NCBI GenBank assembly: GCA_036504335.1
Contig: DASXVJ010000018.1
Span: forward strand, 175,016 to 239,015
DNA from: Fen-183 sp036504335
Lineage (GTDB): Bacteria; Acidobacteriota; Thermoanaerobaculia; UBA5066
Direction: 5' to 3'
DNA: 64,000 bases
Below the pieces are notes generated by a model that saw nothing but the letters and a program-made list of their open reading frames with translations, was not told where the DNA came from and ran no database searches. Shown here piece by piece: positions 42,862 to 50,861 of the stretch. Numbering within the stretch: position 1 is the stretch's first letter; each line of letters begins with the position of its first letter. The position numbers and the translations under genes were made by a program.

Positions 42862-45411
42862 GTGGAGGCAGCGTTGCAGGCGGTCGCCGCAGGGCTGACG
42901 GACGCCGAGGCGGCGGAGCGTCTCGCCCGGGACGGCCCGAACGAGCTGCCGTCCGCGCGGCGTCGCGGCCTCCTGGCGCTCCTTTTCGAGATCCTCCGCG
43001 AGCCGATGATCTTCCTGCTCGCGGCGTGCGCCCTCGTGTACCTGCTGCTCGGGGATCGCGAGGAAGCTCTCGTCCTCGTCGCCTCCGTCTGCGCCGTCGT
43101 CGGCCTCTCGCTCTGGCAGGCGGGCAAGACCGAGCGGGCTCTCGACGCGCTGCGCGACCTCGCGAGCCCGCGCGCCCTCGTCGTGCGCGGCGGACGCGAG
43201 CAGCGCATCCCCGGGGGCGAGGTCGTCGCCGGCGACGTCGTCGTGATCGCGGAGGGCGACCGCGTCCCGGCCGACGCGCGCCTCCTCCACGCGTCGTCGC
43301 TCTCGGTGGACGAGTCGCTCCTGACCGGGGAGTCCGCTCCCGTGAGGAAGCGCGCGGGCGGCGAGGGTGTGGCGCCTCCGCGCCCCGGCGGCGAGGACCT
43401 GCCGTTCGTGTGGTCCGGCACGCTCGCGGTCCGCGGGAGCGGGGTGTGCCTGGTCCACGCCACGGGCGCGCGCACGGAGATGGGCCGCATCGGCCGCGCC
43501 CTCGTCACGATCGAGACACAGAAGACGTCCCTCCAGCGCGAGACGGCGCGCTGGGTGCGCGTGCTCGCCATCGCGGGCGTCGTCCTCTGCCTTGCCGTGG
43601 CGGCGGCGTGGGGACTGGCGCGCGGGAACCCTCTCGAGGGCCTCCTCGCGGGGCTCGCGCTCGCGATCGCCCTCCTGCCCGAGGAGTTTCCCGTCATCCT
43701 CACGGTCTTCCTCGCGCTCGGCGCCTGGCGGCTCTCGCATCGCCGCGTGCTCGCGCGGCGCGCGTCCGCGATCGAGGCGCTCGGCGCCGCGACGGTTCTC
43801 GCGGTGGACAAGACGGGGACGCTGACGGAGAACCGCATGCGGGTGGCCGCCCTCGCGGTCGACGGCGCCACGTGGAGGCCGGCGGACGGCGCGCTTCCGG
43901 AAGAGGTCCACGCGCTCGTGGAGCACGCGCTGCTCGCGAGCCGGCAGAAGCCGTTCGACCCGATGGAGCAGGCCGTCGCCGCGCTCGCCCGGGATTCCCT
44001 CGCGGGGACCGAGCATCTCCACGAAGATTTCGCGCTCGTGCACGAGTACCCGCTCACGCACGAGCTCCTCGCGATGACCCACGTGTGGGCGCGCCCCGGC
44101 GGCGGCGCGCGCGTCGTCGCGACCAAGGGGGCGCCGGAGGCGGTCGCGGATCTCTGCCACCTCGGACCGGAGCGCACGGCGGTTCTCGCGGCACGCACCG
44201 GGGCGCTCGCCGACGACGGGCTGCGGGTGCTCGGTGTCGCGCGCGCGGAAGTCCCGCCGGGGCCGCTCCCGGCCGGGCAGCACGACCTCGACTTCGAATG
44301 GCTCGGCCTCGTGGGGCTCGCCGATCCCCTCCGCGCGGGGGTCCCCGAGGCCGTCGCGGAGTGCGACCGGGCCGGCGTGAGGACGGTGATGATCACAGGC
44401 GACTACGCGGGCACGGCGCGCACGATCGCGACCCAGGCGGGGCTCCCGGCGGGAGACGTCCTGACCGGCCCCGACCTGGAGGCTTTGGGCGACGCGGCGC
44501 TCGCGGCGCGCGTCGCCACGGCGCACGTCTTCGCCCGGGTCCTGCCCGAGCAGAAGCTGCGGCTCGTGCGCGCGTTCCAGGCCGCGGGGGGCGTCGTCGC
44601 GATGACGGGCGACGGCGTGAACGACGCGCCCGCGCTGCGCGCGGCGCAGATCGGGATCGCGATGGGGGGGCGCGGCACCGACGTCGCGCGCGAGGCGGCG
44701 GCGCTCGTCCTCCTCGACGACGACTACGCCTCCATCGTGGGGGCCGTCCGTCTCGGACGGCGCATCTTCGCGAACATCCGCAAGGCGATGGCGTACGTTC
44801 TCGCGATGCACGTGCCGATCGCGGGCGTCTCGCTCGTGCCGGTCCTCCTCGGCTGGCCGCTCGTCCTTCTCCCGGTGCACATCGTCTTCCTCGAGCTCGT
44901 GATCGACCCCGCCTGCTCGGTCGCGTTCGAGGCGGAGCCGGACGAGCCGGGCCTCATGGACCGCCCTCCGCGCGACCCGAAAGAACCGCTCCTGCCTCGG
45001 CGCACGGTGGTCCGCGCGCTCCTCGACGGGCTCGTCGCGCTCGCACTGGTCCTCGGCGTCGTCGCGTTCGTGCACGGGGGAGGCTCGGGACCCGAAGCGG
45101 CGCGAGCGGCCGGGTTCACGACGCTCGTCCTTCTGAATCTCGCGCTCATCGCGACGAACCGGGCGTCCGCCAGCGGCACGCTCACGGCGCTGCGCGTTCC
45201 GAATCCCGCGGTTCGCTGGATCGCCGCCGGGGCGGTGGCCGCGCTCGCCGCGTGCCTCGCCATCGCACCTCTCCGGAATCTTCTCCGCTTCGCGCCGCTG
45301 TCGGGCTTCGAGCTCGGCGTCGCCGTGCTCGCCGCCGTGGCGGGCTTCGGCGTGTTCGAGGCGCTGCGCGCCGCCGAGCGAATGGGCGCGAGCCGAACCC
45401 GTCGCGGCTGA
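42862..45411 (+). CDS. cation-transporting P-type ATPase (P2, Ca2+/Mg2+-like)
   Basis: 849 residues. The N-terminal cation-ATPase region is VEAALQAVAAGLTDAEAAERLARDGPNELPS. TGES occurs in LLTGESAPV. The membrane motif is PEEFPVIL, and the phosphorylation site is VDKTGTLTENRM (Asp about 317). The hinge is MTGDGVNDAPALRAAQIGIAMGGRGTDVAREAA. About ten membrane helices are present. P2-type pumps export Ca2+ or move Mg2+ or other cations; specificity is not certain from the ion-site residues visible. GTG 42862 has GGAGGGGC before it, and upstream readings overlap the ABC remnant. FeoAB follows 53 bases downstream. Confidence 0.9.
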   Translation: MEAALQAVAAGLTDAEAAERLARDGPNELPSARRRGLLALLFEILREPMIFLLAACALVYLLLGDREEALVLVASVCAVVGLSLWQAGKTERALDALRDLASPRALVVRGGREQRIPGGEVVAGDVVVIAEGDRVPADARLLHASSLSVDESLLTGESAPVRKRAGGEGVAPPRPGGEDLPFVWSGTLAVRGSGVCLVHATGARTEMGRIGRALVTIETQKTSLQRETARWVRVLAIAGVVLCLAVAAAWGLARGNPLEGLLAGLALAIALLPEEFPVILTVFLALGAWRLSHRRVLARRASAIEALGAATVLAVDKTGTLTENRMRVAALAVDGATWRPADGALPEEVHALVEHALLASRQKPFDPMEQAVAALARDSLAGTEHLHEDFALVHEYPLTHELLAMTHVWARPGGGARVVATKGAPEAVADLCHLGPERTAVLAARTGALADDGLRVLGVARAEVPPGPLPAGQHDLDFEWLGLVGLADPLRAGVPEAVAECDRAGVRTVMITGDYAGTARTIATQAGLPAGDVLTGPDLEALGDAALAARVATAHVFARVLPEQKLRLVRAFQAAGGVVAMTGDGVNDAPALRAAQIGIAMGGRGTDVAREAAALVLLDDDYASIVGAVRLGRRIFANIRKAMAYVLAMHVPIAGVSLVPVLLGWPLVLLPVHIVFLELVIDPACSVAFEAEPDEPGLMDRPPRDPKEPLLPRRTVVRALLDGLVALALVLGVVAFVHGGGSGPEAARAAGFTTLVLLNLALIATNRASASGTLTALRVPNPAVRWIAAGAVAALAACLAIAPLRNLLRFAPLSGFELGVAVLAAVAGFGVFEALRAAERMGASRTRRG

Positions 45412-45417
45412 ATCATT

Positions 45418-45480
45418 TGCATCATGGATGCAGTCTCAAGAAAGGTGGAGCATAATGTTCAGAGATGAGACTTAGTCTCA
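45418..45480 (+). promoter_or_regulatory. operator-like palindromes before feoA
   Basis: TGCATC-ATG-GATGCA (45418-45432) is a perfect 6-base inverted repeat. TGAGACT-T-AGTCTCA (45466-45480) is a perfect 7-1-7 inverted repeat, the geometry of a Fur box although the sequence differs from the E. coli consensus. The half-site AGTCTCA also occurs at 45432-45438, 42 bases upstream. CATAAT at 45451-45456 may be the -10 element. Iron-dependent repression by a Fur or DtxR-type protein is inferred from the feoAB context. Confidence 0.6.
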
Positions 45481-45779
45481 ACAAGAAAGACCGCCCGATG
45501 CTCGTTGCCCTCTCAGCAGCCACCGCGACCCTGGCCGACCTCGTGCCGGGGCAGAGCGGCGTTCTGACCGCCCTCGACCTGCCCGAGGGGGACGCCCAAC
45601 GCCTCATGGAGCTCGGGTTTCTGCCCGGCAGCGTGATCGTGGCTGCACGGAGCGCGCCCGGCGGGGACCCGCGCGTCTACCGTGTCGAGGGAACCGAGTT
45701 CGCGCTGCGCCGGGACACGGCGCGGCACATCCGCGTCGAAGCCTCTTCCATCGTCCTCGCGGCGGAGGAAGGGCGTTGA
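45465..45779 (+). CDS. feoA: ferrous iron transport protein A
   Basis: 104 residues from ATG 45465, or 93 from ATG 45498. The later start is favoured because the earlier one lies on the palindrome that looks like an operator. The SH3-like FeoA fold is seen in ATLADLVPGQSGVLTALDLPEGDAQRLMELGFLPGSVIVAARSAPGGDPRVYRVEGTEFALRRDTARHIRV. FeoA supports Fe2+ uptake through FeoB. Its stop overlaps the feoB TTG start. Confidence 0.9.
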   Translation: MRLSLNKKDRPMLVALSAATATLADLVPGQSGVLTALDLPEGDAQRLMELGFLPGSVIVAARSAPGGDPRVYRVEGTEFALRRDTARHIRVEASSIVLAAEEGR

Positions 45780-47677
45780 GCGCCGCTTCCCACTGCGACG
45801 GCTGCCCGGTCGCGGCGCTGCCCGTTCCCGTCCACGGCCACCCCCACCCCCGGCTCGTCGGCCTCGTCGGCCCGCCGAACTCCGGCAAGTCGACTCTCTT
45901 CAACCGGCTCACGGGCCTCAGGCAGAAGGTCGCGAACTACCCGGGCGTCACGGTCGAGGAGCGGCGCGGGCGTGCGCGCCTCGACGGCGACACCGAGGTC
46001 GTCCTGATCGACCTGCCGGGCGTCTACAGCCTGACGCCTCGCTCGGAGGACGAACGCGTCACGCGCGACGTCCTCGCGGGAGAGATGGCGGGGCAGCAGA
46101 AACCCGACGCGATTCTCCTGATCCTCGACTCGACGAACCTCAAGCGCCACCTGGTTCTCGCGGCGCCGGTCCTCGCCCTCGGCCTCCCGACGCTCGTCGT
46201 CCTGAACATGGCCGACGAGCTCGAGGCGCGCGGAGGCTCCGTGGACCCCGCGGCGCTCGCCGAGCAGCTCGGCGCGCCCGTCGCGCTCGTGAGCGCGGCC
46301 AAAGGCGAGGGCATCCAGACGGTCTACGACTTCCTGAACGGCGCCGTCGGCGTGCCGCGCGCGATGGACCTGCCCACGCTCGCCGACATTCCGAAGTGCC
46401 GGCAGTGGGCGGTCCGCGTGGGCGACCAGGCCGGCTACGCCGCGCCCGCGCCGCCGCTCTGGACGCGCCGTCTCGACGCCGTGTTCCTGCACCCCGTCGC
46501 GGGGCCGCTCATCTTTCTCGCGGTCGTCGTCGCGGTCTTCCAGATGATCTTCTCGGCGGCCCGCCCCCTCATGGACCTCGTGGATGCCGGCGTGCGCGCC
46601 TCCGGCGCCTGGGTGGGCGCGCTCCTGCCCGCCGGGGCGTTCCGGAGCCTCGTCGTCGAAGGCGTGTGGGGCGGCGTCGGGTCCGTCCTCGTGTTCCTGC
46701 CGCAGATCCTGATCCTTTTTCTCTTCATCGGGCTCCTCGAGGACTCGGGCTACCTCGCGCGCGCGGCGCTGATCGCCGACCGGACGATGCGCAAGGCCGG
46801 CCTGCAGGGAAAATCCTTCCTGCCGCTGCTCTCCGCGTATGCCTGCGCGGTCCCGGCCGTCCTCGCGTCGCGGACGATCGAGAACAAGCGCGACCGCATC
46901 GCGACGATCCTCATCGCGCCGTTCATGACGTGCTCGGCGCGCCTGCCCGTCTACACGCTCATCATCGCGGCCTTCATCCCGGAGAAGCCCGTCGTCGGGC
47001 CGCTCCTCGGGACGCGCGCGGCCGCGATGCTCGGCCTTTACGTCCTCGGGTTCCTCGCCGCGTTCGGCACCGCGCGCCTCCTGAAGTCGTCGGTCCTCAA
47101 GAGCGACGGCTCGCCGTTCCTCCTCGAGATGCCGCCCTACCGCCGCCCGACGCTGCGCCAGATCGGGATCCGGATGTTCGACCGGGCGAAGATTTTCCTG
47201 CGCCGCGCGGGGACGGTGATCCTCGGCGTCGCGATCGTCCTCTGGGTGCTCGCGCACCTCCCGCTCTCGGCCGGGCAGATGCCCGAGATCGCCAGCAGCG
47301 TCGCGGGGACGCTCGGCCGCGCGCTCGAGCCCCTCGTGAGGCCTCTGGGGTTCGACTGGAAGATCGCGATCGGCCTCGTGACGTCGCTCGCGGCGCGCGA
47401 GGTCATCGTCGGGACGCTCGGCACGCTCTACGGAATGGACGCCGGCTCGGGCACGGCGGGCCTTCAGGCGGCGCTGCGCCACGACCTGACGCCGGGCGGC
47501 GCGGTCGCGCTGCTCGTCTTCTTCGCGTTCGCGATGCAGTGCCTGTCGACGGTGGCCGTCGTGCGCCGCGAAACGGGCGGCTGGAGGTGGCCGGCCGTCC
47601 AGTTCGCGTACATGACCCTTCTCGCGTATTCCGGCGCGTTCGTCGCGAACCGGGTCGTCACGGCCCTCCTCGGCTGA
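45776..47677 (+). CDS. feoB: ferrous iron transport protein B
   Basis: 633 residues. An N-terminal Cys/His-rich patch (SHCDGCPVAALPVPVHGHPHP) precedes the G-protein domain with G1 GPPNSGKSTLFNRLTG (about 33-48), the switch region YPGVTVEERRG, G3 DLPGVYSL and G4 NMADE. The membrane part carries two gate domains with paired Cys (SAYACAVPA and TCSARLPVYTL, about 365 and 390). The length is typical of the short FeoB form. It imports Fe2+ across the inner membrane. The TTG start overlaps the feoA stop. No feoC-like gene follows; an ankyrin gene does, after 35 bases. Confidence 0.93.
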   Translation: MSAASHCDGCPVAALPVPVHGHPHPRLVGLVGPPNSGKSTLFNRLTGLRQKVANYPGVTVEERRGRARLDGDTEVVLIDLPGVYSLTPRSEDERVTRDVLAGEMAGQQKPDAILLILDSTNLKRHLVLAAPVLALGLPTLVVLNMADELEARGGSVDPAALAEQLGAPVALVSAAKGEGIQTVYDFLNGAVGVPRAMDLPTLADIPKCRQWAVRVGDQAGYAAPAPPLWTRRLDAVFLHPVAGPLIFLAVVVAVFQMIFSAARPLMDLVDAGVRASGAWVGALLPAGAFRSLVVEGVWGGVGSVLVFLPQILILFLFIGLLEDSGYLARAALIADRTMRKAGLQGKSFLPLLSAYACAVPAVLASRTIENKRDRIATILIAPFMTCSARLPVYTLIIAAFIPEKPVVGPLLGTRAAAMLGLYVLGFLAAFGTARLLKSSVLKSDGSPFLLEMPPYRRPTLRQIGIRMFDRAKIFLRRAGTVILGVAIVLWVLAHLPLSAGQMPEIASSVAGTLGRALEPLVRPLGFDWKIAIGLVTSLAAREVIVGTLGTLYGMDAGSGTAGLQAALRHDLTPGGAVALLVFFAFAMQCLSTVAVVRRETGGWRWPAVQFAYMTLLAYSGAFVANRVVTALLG

Positions 47678-47712
47678 GACGAAGTCGCAGAACCGGGGTA
47701 TCCTCCCCCCGG

Positions 47713-48216
47713 GTGAACCGGAAAAAGTTCTTCGACGCCGCGGCCCACTGGGACGTCGAGACGGTGACCGCCGGCCTGCGCGAGGACCGGGGCCTCGCGC
47801 GCGTCGTGGACGAGCGCGGGCGGACGGCGCTGCACCGTTGCGCGCGCACGAACGGGCCGAAGGACGGGCGCGACGTCGCGAATTCCCTCCGCGTGGCGAA
47901 GGCTCTCCTGAAGGCGGGCGCGAATCCGAACGCGATTCACGACATCCCCGACGAAGGCGGGAGCTTCAAGGCGACGCCTCTCTGGTACGCGGTCGCGTGG
48001 GGCCGGAACCCCGGGCTCGTCAGGGTCCTGCTCGACATGGGCGCCGATCCGAGCGGATGCCTCTGGGCGTGCGTGTGGGTGAACGACGTCGAGATGGCGA
48101 AGACGCTCGTGAAAGCCGGTGCGCCGCTGGACGAGGTCCGCGGCGGCGAGACGCCTCTCGCCTATGCGACCCGCACGAAGAAGGCCGCCTTCTACAAAGT
48201 GCTCGGAAGCCGCTGA
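47713..48216 (+). CDS. ankyrin-repeat protein
   Basis: 167 residues. About four ankyrin repeats, for example LRVAKALLKAGANPNAIHDIPDEGGSFKATPLWYAVAWGRNPGLVRVLLDMGADPSG and AKTLVKAGAPLDEVRGGETPLAYA. Likely a protein-protein binding scaffold; the partner is unknown. The GTG at 47713 lies eight bases after the hexamer TATCCT and lacks a Shine-Dalgarno sequence. The in-frame open stretch upstream is inside feoB and was not used. Confidence 0.82.
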   Translation: MNRKKFFDAAAHWDVETVTAGLREDRGLARVVDERGRTALHRCARTNGPKDGRDVANSLRVAKALLKAGANPNAIHDIPDEGGSFKATPLWYAVAWGRNPGLVRVLLDMGADPSGCLWACVWVNDVEMAKTLVKAGAPLDEVRGGETPLAYATRTKKAAFYKVLGSR

Positions 48217-48227
48217 ATCGCGGGCGG

Positions 48228-48446
48228 TCAGGCGGCGGCGGTGCCGCGCCTGGCTTCCCTCTCGGCAGCGCGCGCTTCGGTCGCGGCGCACTGGGTTTCG
48301 CAGTACATCCCGAGGTCCTGCAGGGTCCTGCAGGTCTCCGACGCGCACACCGGGCAGCGTTTGCATGTGTGATGGCCGTCCGGCCGGATGTCCGAGCCTG
48401 AGCCCCTCGCCGGGAGGGCGGGGCTCGGCTGTTCAGCTGGGCTCAT
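48228..48446 (-). CDS. small cysteine-rich protein
   Basis: 72 residues. The middle HTCKRCPVCASETCRTLQDLGMYCETQC holds seven Cys, in a CxxC plus CxC-like array that may bind zinc. A good ribosome site (GAGGAGGTG) precedes the ATG at 48446. It is not recognised beyond that. It is convergent with the ankyrin gene. Confidence 0.65.
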   Translation of the reverse strand: MSPAEQPSPALPARGSGSDIRPDGHHTCKRCPVCASETCRTLQDLGMYCETQCAATEARAAEREARRGTAAA

Positions 48447-48507
48447 CGAGCACCTCCTCAGCCACCCCCAATATAGGGCGGATTACGCGTCGCGTCAACT
48501 CAATGCG

Positions 48508-49593
48508 TCAGGAAATCCGGCCACGTTCGAGGGCCCGCGCGGCCTGCCGGCCGAGGATCCGCACGCCGTGGATCAGCGCGGCGAAGCGCGGGTCCCGCGA
48601 GTGGCCGAGCGCATACCGCTTGTAGATCTGCTGGGCGATGACGGCGATCTTGAAGAGGCCGAAAACGTAGGCGAAGAGGACGTCTGCGTCGGGACGCCCC
48701 GTCCGCTCCATCCATCGGGCGGCGACCTCCTCGCGCGAGAGGTTCCCCGGGATCAGCGTCGGTCCGAACGGCAGCGCCCGGACCTCGGGCGCGTCGTCGG
48801 GGTCGATCCAGTAGCCGAGCGTCGTGCCCACGTCGAGCACGGGGTCGCCGAGCGTCGCCATCTCCCAGTCGAGCACGGCGACGATCCGCGCCGGGTCCTC
48901 TGCGTCCAGGACGAGGTTGTCGTACTTGAAGTCGTTGTGGACGAGGGCGGGGCGCGAAGCGGCTGGAACGCGACCGGCGAGCCACGCGGCGGCCGTGTCG
49001 AGCGCGGGGACGTCCTCGGTCTTCGCGCGGATCCAGCGCTGGGTCCAGCCGGAGACCTGCCGGACGGCGTAGCCCTCGGGCTTTCCGAGGGCCGCGAGAG
49101 GTCCGGACGAGACGTCCAGCGCATGCAGCGCGGCGAGCTCGTCGACGAGAGCCTCGGAGAGCGCGCGCATCCGCGGCGGCGGCAGATCGACGCCGGCCGG
49201 GGGCCGCTGGTCCCGCAGGATCACGCCCTTCACGCGCTCCATCAGGTAGAAGGGCGCGCCGATGACTCCGGCTTCTTCGCAGAATGCGAAGGCCTTCGGA
49301 GCCTTCGAATAAAGGGGCGCGAGGGCGGACAGGACGTCGAACTCGCGGCGCATGTCGTGTGCGGATTTCACGTCGGCGCCGCGCGGCGCGCGCCGCAGGA
49401 CCATCTCGCGGCCGCCGACCGCGACGAGGTAGGTCAGGTTCGAGTGGCCGGCGCCGAACTGCGAAACGGAGACGGTCGACGCGCCGCCGGTTCCCGGAAA
49501 CGCGCGTGCGATGAAGTCCGCGAGGGCGCCTTCATCGAAAGCGTCCTCTCTTCGGACGTCGCCGGGAGCGTCGAGGCCGGGGCCCGCCGTCAT
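48508..49593 (-). CDS. phosphotransferase family protein (ACAD10/11 kinase-like)
   Basis: 361 residues. An APH-type kinase fold: FGAGHSNLTYLVAVGGREMVLRRAPRG (nucleotide-binding Lys region), the catalytic loop ALVHNDFKYDNLVLD (about 215-229) and metal motif VLDWEMATLGDPVLDVG. In animal ACAD11 and in Pseudomonas LvaA this kinase phosphorylates the hydroxyl of 4-hydroxyacyl-CoA so that it can be removed and the acid enter beta-oxidation. The acyl-CoA dehydrogenase partner is the next gene upstream, overlapped by four bases (ATGA). The substrate is inferred, not shown. Confidence 0.87.
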   Translation of the reverse strand: MTAGPGLDAPGDVRREDAFDEGALADFIARAFPGTGGASTVSVSQFGAGHSNLTYLVAVGGREMVLRRAPRGADVKSAHDMRREFDVLSALAPLYSKAPKAFAFCEEAGVIGAPFYLMERVKGVILRDQRPPAGVDLPPPRMRALSEALVDELAALHALDVSSGPLAALGKPEGYAVRQVSGWTQRWIRAKTEDVPALDTAAAWLAGRVPAASRPALVHNDFKYDNLVLDAEDPARIVAVLDWEMATLGDPVLDVGTTLGYWIDPDDAPEVRALPFGPTLIPGNLSREEVAARWMERTGRPDADVLFAYVFGLFKIAVIAQQIYKRYALGHSRDPRFAALIHGVRILGRQAARALERGRIS

Positions 49594-50792
49594 CGAGCCG
49601 GAAGCCCGAAGCGGCGCAGCGTGTGCCGCCCGACAAAGGAGAGGTGGACTTCGTCCGGCCCGTCGTAGATGCGCGCGGCGCGCTCGTGCGCGTACCAGAA
49701 CGCGAGAGGCGTGTCGTCCGTCATTCCGAGGCCGCCGAGCGTCTGCAGGGCGCGGTCGAGGACGCGCTGAAGCGCGCGCGCGGCGGTGAATTTGACGAGG
49801 GAGATCTCCTCGCGCGCCGCTTTCGCGCCGCTCTTCTCGAGAAGCCATGCGGCATGGAGGACGACGAGGCGCGCGGCGTGGATGTCCGCGCGGCTCTCCG
49901 CCACGGCGGCCTCGACGAGCTGCCGGGTCCCGAGCGGCGTTCCCGGTGCGATCTCGCGCGTGGCGGCGTGGCGGCACATGATCTCGAGCGCGCGCTCGCA
50001 GACGCCGATCCAGCGCATCGCGTGGTGGATGCGCCCCGGGCCGAGCCGCTCCTGCGCGAGCGCGAAGCCGTCGCCCTCGCCCCCGAGGAGGTTGCCGATC
50101 GGCACGTGCGCGCCTTCGTAGCCGACCTCCGCGTGGCTCGCCCAGCCGCCGCCGCGGTGGCCCATCACCGAGATGTTCCGGAGGATCGAGAAGCCCGGCG
50201 TGTCCGTCGGGACGAGGATCAGGCTCGCGCGCCGATGGGGCGCGGCGTCGGGATCGGTGACGGCCATGCAGACGGCGAGCGCGGCGCCGTCGGCCGAGGA
50301 CGCGAACCACTTGTGGCCGCGGATCACCCAGTCGCCGCCGTCCCGCTTCGCGGTCGTCCCCATCCAGACGGGGTTCGAGCCCGCGAACTCCGGCTCCGTC
50401 ATCGTGAAGCAGCTCCGGATCTCGCCGGCGACGAGCGGGCGCAGCCAGCGCTCCTTCTGGGCGTCCGTTCCGTGCCCGAGAAGCAGCTCCATGTTGCCGA
50501 CGTCCGGCGCCTGCACGTTGAAGGCGAAGTGCCCGAGCGGCGAGCGGCCCAGCTCCTCGCTCATGTGCGCGAACTCCACGAGCGAGAGGCCGGCGCCGCC
50601 CCACGCCGCGGGAAGGTGCGCCGCGAAGAGGCCCGTGCCGCGCGCCCGGCGGCGGACGGCGTCGAGCGCGGGCGCCACGGAATGCCAGCCCTCGTTCAGG
50701 AACTTCGGCTCGAGCGGAATGACCTCCTTCTCGACGAAGTCGCGCACGAGTTGACGAAGGTTTTTCACGTTTTCGGGCTCGGAAAAGTCCAC
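49590..50792 (-). CDS. acyl-CoA dehydrogenase family protein
   Basis: 400 residues. The flavin fold has SCFTMTEPEFAGSN (about 130-143, flavin/substrate loop), GHKWFASSADGAALAVCMA and LGGLGMTDDTPLAFWYAHERAARIYDGPDEVHLS near the end. GTG 50792 follows GGAGGATCC, making a typical N-terminus VDFSEPENVKNLRQLVRDFVEKEV. With the phosphotransferase below it forms a split version of animal ACAD11. It may oxidise branched or phosphorylated acyl-CoA. A 69-base divergent region separates it from the flavoprotein gene on the other strand. Confidence 0.9.
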   Translation of the reverse strand: MDFSEPENVKNLRQLVRDFVEKEVIPLEPKFLNEGWHSVAPALDAVRRRARGTGLFAAHLPAAWGGAGLSLVEFAHMSEELGRSPLGHFAFNVQAPDVGNMELLLGHGTDAQKERWLRPLVAGEIRSCFTMTEPEFAGSNPVWMGTTAKRDGGDWVIRGHKWFASSADGAALAVCMAVTDPDAAPHRRASLILVPTDTPGFSILRNISVMGHRGGGWASHAEVGYEGAHVPIGNLLGGEGDGFALAQERLGPGRIHHAMRWIGVCERALEIMCRHAATREIAPGTPLGTRQLVEAAVAESRADIHAARLVVLHAAWLLEKSGAKAAREEISLVKFTAARALQRVLDRALQTLGGLGMTDDTPLAFWYAHERAARIYDGPDEVHLSFVGRHTLRRFGLPAR

Positions 50793-50861
50793 GGATCCTC
50801 CGGTCGGCCGCCTGTTTCGTTGTATTCTGACTCCGGCCGACCTCCAGGCCGGAAAGGCCTT
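50793..50861. promoter_or_regulatory. divergent promoter region with inverted repeat
   Basis: The region separates the acyl-CoA dehydrogenase (minus) and nitronate-monooxygenase-like gene (plus). It has TATTCT at 50823-50828 and the inverted repeat TCCGGCC-N8-GGCCGGA at 50832-50853. The repeat could be a repressor site or a hairpin in the plus-strand leader; GGAAAGG is the likely ribosome site. Confidence 0.4.

Noticed and set aside
49270..49315. Possible further motif copy near TTCGAAGGC inside the phosphotransferase gene
   Set aside because: Lacks the TTTCTT core and purine flanks; the amino-acid sequence explains it.
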